Assembly: GCA_019745775.1 (NCBI GenBank) | Contig: JAIESR010000104.1 | Location: 1-52,013 of the forward strand | Length of the DNA: 52,013 nucleotides | Direction: 5' to 3' | Source: Xanthobacteraceae bacterium | GTDB taxonomy: Bacteria > Pseudomonadota > Alphaproteobacteria > Rhizobiales > Xanthobacteraceae | In this document: positions 46,471-52,013 of the stretch, in pieces | How positions within the stretch are numbered: position 1 is the stretch's first letter | Layout of the letters: the number at the start of each line of letters is the position of its first letter | The notes under the pieces: model-generated | The model's input: the letters and a program-made list of their open reading frames with translations, nothing else | What the model was told of the DNA's origin: nothing | Databases searched by the model: none | Translations under genes and position numbers: made by a program

Positions 46471-47343
46471 ATGCCTTTTCATTTAAGAACATCCAGTTCC
46501 TTGACGCCCGAGCAATGGCGCATTCGAGGCGAAGCCATTCAAGCCGAACTCGACGGACTATCCGTTGACGAATTGTTGCGTGGCGAACGTAACAGCAGAT
46601 CGTCTCACCTGGCCGTCAGCGGCTTGCGTAGGAGTGGCTACGATCCCAATCAGCCGCGAGTGCCGGAGGGCCATCCCGATGGCGGGCAGTGGACCAACAA
46701 TGGTCGAGCAACGGGTACTCGGAGTTTTAGAGCGATTGTCGATGCGGCCGAGCATCGCGACGATGAATTCTTTGACGCTCTCCTGCCGCGCGCGCGACAT
46801 ATTGCTTCTCGCGTTGCCGCCGACTATTCCGAAGCCTTTACCGGCATCTCCAGAATCGACAGGACCACGTTGGCGCTGGGCGCGATTCTGGAACGCACAA
46901 TGCAAACGATGGATGTCATTCCGACATGGACTCCACAAATTTACGGGACGGCGGTGCACTATGCGTTCGCAGCCGTAGTGCGGCTCGCAGGCTTGGAGGG
47001 GATCGGACCCCGAGACGTTGAGCACGGCTTTATCGATAGAGGGTCGGCGGACTATCACGGACAACCAGGGAGTATTCGAACCGATGTCGTTCTGCGCAAC
47101 GAGGCAGGCGACGTGATTGCAATATACGACGTGAAAACCGGCGGTGCAAAACTGACTCCGGCCAGGATACGGGAGCTTCGCAGAAAGACCGGCGCTGGAC
47201 CCAATGTCCCCATCATTGAGTTGCGTGCAGGCAGAGCAAGATTGACGAGACATGACAAAACCGAAGAGGTACTGGGTACGATTATCGCGCGGCTTGGAAA
47301 TCAATCATTTCAAGGCAGGTGGGATCAGAGGGCATTTTCATAA
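46471..47343 (+). CDS. Putative nuclease toxin with DPNQPRVP-x-G-x-PDGGQWT motif
   Basis: 290 residues, no signal peptide. N-terminal LTPEQWRIRGEAIQAELDGL, then YDPNQPRVPEGHPDGGQWT (57-75), a motif I associate with phage-structural and polymorphic-toxin proteins of Rhizobiales. A helical middle (85-180) leads to a C-terminal part with SIRTDVVLRNEAGDVIAIYD and VKTG. Asp205 and D220-x-K222 fit the PD-(D/E)xK nuclease pattern. Base composition is visibly less GC-rich than the neighbours, suggesting transfer. Its last 62 bases overlap the 3' end of the opposite-strand gene, a candidate immunity gene. The function is inferred, not certain. Confidence 0.6.
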   Translation: MPFHLRTSSSLTPEQWRIRGEAIQAELDGLSVDELLRGERNSRSSHLAVSGLRRSGYDPNQPRVPEGHPDGGQWTNNGRATGTRSFRAIVDAAEHRDDEFFDALLPRARHIASRVAADYSEAFTGISRIDRTTLALGAILERTMQTMDVIPTWTPQIYGTAVHYAFAAVVRLAGLEGIGPRDVEHGFIDRGSADYHGQPGSIRTDVVLRNEAGDVIAIYDVKTGGAKLTPARIRELRRKTGAGPNVPIIELRAGRARLTRHDKTEEVLGTIIARLGNQSFQGRWDQRAFS

Positions 47344-47971
47344 GTGCCCTTGTGCCTTCGATAATATTCAAAACCTTCGCGCGAAATTTTTCTGACTCAA
47401 ACGACAGTGTCGCGAGAGCGGCACTGTCGGATTTCAACCGCAACTGCCAATCATAGCCATATGTCTGCCAATCCTCCATCTGCTGAAAGAATCGGCGGGA
47501 TGTTTCTTGATCTCCAGCGAGGCCAGCGGCGACCGCCGCATGGTAAACGGGCCAGCCGTCGCGTTTCGCATTCGCGATGAGATACCCACAAATTTCAGCA
47601 AAAGTGTCGAAACGAACTCTCCACGCTTGTACCTCTTGCGCGGCGTGAGCCGCCATACCTTTCATCAATGGTGCGAACTGCTCTGCGCTTTCGAAGGGAA
47701 CGAAATCGACTGGGCGATCGCTCCAATCGAGTCCAGGGCCAGGATGCCAGAGCCATTTGATACCGACGTTGAGATAACTTCCCTTCGACCAGCCACTCGG
47801 CTGGAATTCCACCGAGATAACCCAAAATCGTTGGTCCGACAGCCAAACCCGCGATTGCCCCTTTCGTTTGAGGCCGATTGGCTCAAGTGCCGCCTTGGCG
47901 GCGGCGGCAATAATCCGGCCGTGCTCGTTGATTTTCGCCATCTCATCGATCAGGGGTCGTGCGCCCGCCAT
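47282..47971 (-). CDS. Hypothetical protein, DUF4304-like, candidate immunity protein
   Basis: 229 residues from ATG 47971 (AAGG eight bases upstream). GTG 48016, which overlaps the racemase-family stop as GTGA, is an alternative start. The N-terminal part AAKAALEPIGLKRKGQSRVW, FWVISVEFQPSGWSKGSYLN and GIKWLWHPG resembles DUF4304-type proteins, often found beside toxin genes. The rest, including FAEICGYLIANAKRDGWPVY and FFQQMEDWQTYGYDW, is unrecognised. No signal peptide or membrane helix. Pairing with the convergent gene as immunity partner is inference from position and shared low GC. Confidence 0.6.
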   Translation of the reverse strand: MAGARPLIDEMAKINEHGRIIAAAAKAALEPIGLKRKGQSRVWLSDQRFWVISVEFQPSGWSKGSYLNVGIKWLWHPGPGLDWSDRPVDFVPFESAEQFAPLMKGMAAHAAQEVQAWRVRFDTFAEICGYLIANAKRDGWPVYHAAVAAGLAGDQETSRRFFQQMEDWQTYGYDWQLRLKSDSAALATLSFESEKFRAKVLNIIEGTRALMKMPSDPTCLEMIDFQAAR

Positions 47972-48012
47972 CCTGTGTACCTTGGCGTAGGGCGTTCTCC
48001 GGGTTGATGTAA

Positions 48013-48744
48013 TCACTCTGCCATCATCTCCGCCAGCAGGCGCCCGTATCCCTTCACCGGCTGCCGGATCGACAACCGCAGCTGAATCTCCCAACACCGC
48101 GCCGGGATCGGGTGCACCACCGGCACGCCGAGGTCCTGCTCCAGCGTGTCGATGACGTCGAGCACGCGCCAGCCGGAGCCGAGCAGATAGATCGCGTCGG
48201 CCTTGCTGTGTTTCAGGAACGCCTGCTTCACGAAGGCGTAGACCTGGTGCGACGAGAGCTGGCCGACGTCGCCGAACGCGACATCCAGGCCTTCCATGCC
48301 GAGCACGTCGAAGCCGGCCTGCTTGAAGTAGCTCGCGAACACGTCGTTGATCTTGCCGGTGAAGTAGGTCGCGCCGACGATTTTCTTGGCCTTCAGCGCG
48401 CGCAGCGCCCGTACATGGTTGGTGCCGGACGTGAACATCGGGATCTTGTGCTGCCGCTCCCATTTCTTCAGCACGTCGGCTTCGCCCTTGTAGCCGAGCA
48501 GCATGAACGGCGGCGCGCCTTCCGGGTGGATCAGGTCGCAGCCGGCCTCCGCGAGCTGGCCGAGCAGCGGCTCGTAGGGCGCGACCGCGCGCTTGAACTC
48601 GTCGGTGGTGCCTTTGCTGATGTTGAGGAACAGCGGCAGCACGCCGATGCCTTCCGGCAGCATCCGGATCAGCTCTTCGAGGCCGCCCGGCCGCAGCGTC
48701 GGCTTGATGCAGCCGACCACGCCCCGCCAACTCGTGAATGCCAT
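48013..48744 (-). CDS. Asp/Glu racemase superfamily protein (arylmalonate decarboxylase/maleate isomerase-like)
   Basis: 243 residues in the two-domain fold of this superfamily: GVVGCIKPTLRPGGLEEL, EAGCDLIHPEGAPPFMLLGY, MFTSGTNHVRALRALKAKKI, YFTGKINDVFASYFKQAGFD and DAIYLLGSGWRVLDVIDTLE. The usual catalytic cysteines are not where expected: TSGTN stands at the first position and GSGWR at the second. A racemase mechanism is therefore doubtful. The substrate is unknown. It lies 24 bases downstream of the DUF255 gene on the same strand. Confidence 0.78.
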   Translation of the reverse strand: MAFTSWRGVVGCIKPTLRPGGLEELIRMLPEGIGVLPLFLNISKGTTDEFKRAVAPYEPLLGQLAEAGCDLIHPEGAPPFMLLGYKGEADVLKKWERQHKIPMFTSGTNHVRALRALKAKKIVGATYFTGKINDVFASYFKQAGFDVLGMEGLDVAFGDVGQLSSHQVYAFVKQAFLKHSKADAIYLLGSGWRVLDVIDTLEQDLGVPVVHPIPARCWEIQLRLSIRQPVKGYGRLLAEMMAE

Positions 48745-48768
48745 AGGTCCCCCATATGTGTTTGGCAG

Positions 48769-50808
<2,040 letters not shown>

Positions 50809-50817
50809 GAAGCGATA

Positions 50818-51897
50818 ATGCCAGTTATGACCGATCGTTCAAATGACCCCGCAGGGCCGGCGGGCACGCCCGAAGCCTTCCGCGTCGGCGTGGACGACAT
50901 CGTCATCGTGCCGCTGGTCGTGATGGCGTTTGCCGTTTGGCGCATCCTGCGGCGCATATTCTTCATCCTGATCGACATCATCGATTTTCTGTTTCCGATC
51001 CTGCTCCAGGTGATGCGGTTTCCGCTGTTCACCCTGCGGATCATCGGTGACGGTCTGGCGGCGCTGCTCAAGTTCATCATCCGCTTCCTGCCGGTGGGCG
51101 ACCGCCGCGCGGCATGGCGCGAGGCCGTCAGCCAGTACTGGGCATGGCTGCGCAAGAAATTCAGCTACAAGGCGTTCGAGGAGTGGCTGCATCACGTCTT
51201 CGAAGACGGGATGGCCTGGGTCTTCAAGACCTGCCGGGCGATGACCCCGCGCACCGCGCTGGTGGTCCTGATCGGCGCTGTTCTCTGGCTGCCGATCTCG
51301 TTCGCTATCGCGACCTTGATGCACGCCGTGCTGATCGCGAAGGCTCTCTCCCTGCCCGCCTGGATGCAGCTCTTCCACCCGGTCGCAACCGTGATCGCCA
51401 AGAGCAAGCTCCTGGTGCTGCCGGTCTACCCGGCGGCGTGGCCGCAGGCGAAACAGCATCCGGCGATGCAGGCGCTGATCCGATTCTGGAATTATCTCGC
51501 GGACCACTATCTGCCGCGCAAGACCGGCTATCGCTATCGGCAGACGGAAGCGGTGGCCGCGCACGCCGGCGATGTCGCGAGTCACACCGCGGCGGCTACC
51601 GGGCTGAGTCGACTCGGGGCGGCCGTGCTGGCGGCGATCAATGGGACCGCCGCGTGGCTTCGTGATACGGCCTGGAAGCTGATGACCCGCATCGTCGCGG
51701 TGTTGTCACGCTTCCCGGTCTTCGGTGGGCTCGTGCAGCGCTACACCGAGCACTACGACCAGGCGAACCGGGAGCCCGCCGTGAAGTTCAGCCACAAGAT
51801 GCGCGGCTTCTTCGAGCGGTGGTCGGTCAAGTTCACCGCCGAGTACTACGACGAGAAGGAGCGGCAGGACGGGGCGAAAGGCGCGGCCAGCGCGTAG
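50818..51897 (+). CDS. Unrecognised membrane-associated protein
   Basis: 359 residues. Hydrophobic or amphipathic segments at about 27-62 ([20 protein letters not shown], then [19 protein letters not shown]) and about 145-175 ([20 protein letters not shown]). The remainder is basic/aromatic, with [20 protein letters not shown] and a charged C-terminus [17 protein letters not shown] do not recognise a family. ATG 50818 is taken; ATG 50827 is equally possible. Its nine-base divergent spacing from the DUF255 gene means the promoters overlap. Confidence 0.8.
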   Translation: MPVMTDRSNDPAGPAGTPEAFRVGVDDIVIVPLVVMAFAVWRILRRIFFILIDIIDFLFPILLQVMRFPLFTLRIIGDGLAALLKFIIRFLPVGDRRAAWREAVSQYWAWLRKKFSYKAFEEWLHHVFEDGMAWVFKTCRAMTPRTALVVLIGAVLWLPISFAIATLMHAVLIAKALSLPAWMQLFHPVATVIAKSKLLVLPVYPAAWPQAKQHPAMQALIRFWNYLADHYLPRKTGYRYRQTEAVAAHAGDVASHTAAATGLSRLGAAVLAAINGTAAWLRDTAWKLMTRIVAVLSRFPVFGGLVQRYTEHYDQANREPAVKFSHKMRGFFERWSVKFTAEYYDEKERQDGAKGAASA

Positions 51898-52013
51898 TGT
51901 GATTCTAATGTAGTCTGTGCGCCGGCTGACACAGTCAATTGGCCTGCACCCGGTTCCGAAGACACCGAGTTAGGTGTTTTGATGGAGCTGGAGGTGGGTC
52001 ATGGAGAGACGAA
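51898..52013 (+). other. Right-edge intergenic region and possible IS end
   Basis: After the membrane-protein stop comes GTAGTCTGTGCGCCGGCTGA, then about 70 bases leading to a strong ribosome site at the window end. The arrangement resembles the left end of an insertion sequence, but only one end is visible, so this is a guess. Confidence 0.25.
52001..52013 (+). CDS. Start of a truncated gene (possible transposase orfA)
   Basis: ATG at 52001 with GGAGGTG a few bases upstream, encoding MERR before the window ends. IS3-type orfA proteins often begin this way, but four codons cannot identify a gene. Confidence 0.3.

Overview
The window is GC-rich, gene-dense chromosomal DNA of an alphaproteobacterium, most likely Hyphomicrobiales (Rhizobiales) close to Bradyrhizobiaceae/Xanthobacteraceae. 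This is inferred from gene order (hrcA/grpE near rph-rdgB-hemW; rsmI-yraN-gshB; the his operon with a DUF2628 gene; hslVU; dnaQ-coaE-maf-PPSR facing hemE-hemJ-rho), from three orphan TctC/Bug-type binding proteins, and from three short repeats that resemble the interspersed elements of that group. No rRNA, tRNA or CRISPR array was seen.

Layout. 0-7.4 kb: a MetE-like protein, grpE, hrcA, a PEP-mutase/isocitrate-lyase-family enzyme, a ModA-like binding protein with an apparent frameshift, and a BT1-type transporter; a TctC gene sits between hrcA and grpE. 7.5-20.2 kb: rph-rdgB-hemW, an LpoA-like lipoprotein facing rsmI-yraN, a TctC protein, gshB, a secreted amidase-like protein, the YifB ATPase and a hybrid histidine kinase. 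20.2-25.7 kb: coaA and the histidine genes hisE, hisF, hisA, hisH, hisB. They are joined by 4-base start/stop overlaps that include a previously easy-to-miss 53-residue membrane ORF, and are split by an opposite-strand isomerase gene. 25.8-35.1 kb: envelope and housekeeping genes (hslVU, smr, mltA, tim44-like, fxsA, secB, dnaQ, coaE, maf, PPSR).

35.1-35.5 kb: the intergenic region between the PPSR gene and hemE holds three DnaA-box-like sites, a hairpin and an A/T-rich tract. It has the gene context of the alphaproteobacterial chromosomal origin. Genes flanking it run outward on both sides (dnaQ to PPSR leftward, hemE to the TPR genes rightward).

37.4-48 kb: rho is followed at once by two tandem TPR/O-GlcNAc-transferase-like genes, the first carrying an internal 272-residue expansion. 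Then come a metallo-beta-lactamase-fold protein with an altered metal motif and a TctC gene whose signal-peptide coding region is interrupted in frame by a 150-bp repeat. Next is a lower-GC pair that looks like a nuclease toxin and a candidate immunity protein. 48-52 kb: an Asp/Glu-racemase-superfamily protein, a DUF255 thioredoxin-domain protein and an unrecognised membrane protein. The last bases may be the edge of a transposase gene.

The strongest candidates for something new are the in-frame repeat in the TctC signal peptide, the toxin/immunity-like pair, the expanding tandem glycosyltransferase pair and the small his-operon membrane protein. The putative origin is the most useful landmark.
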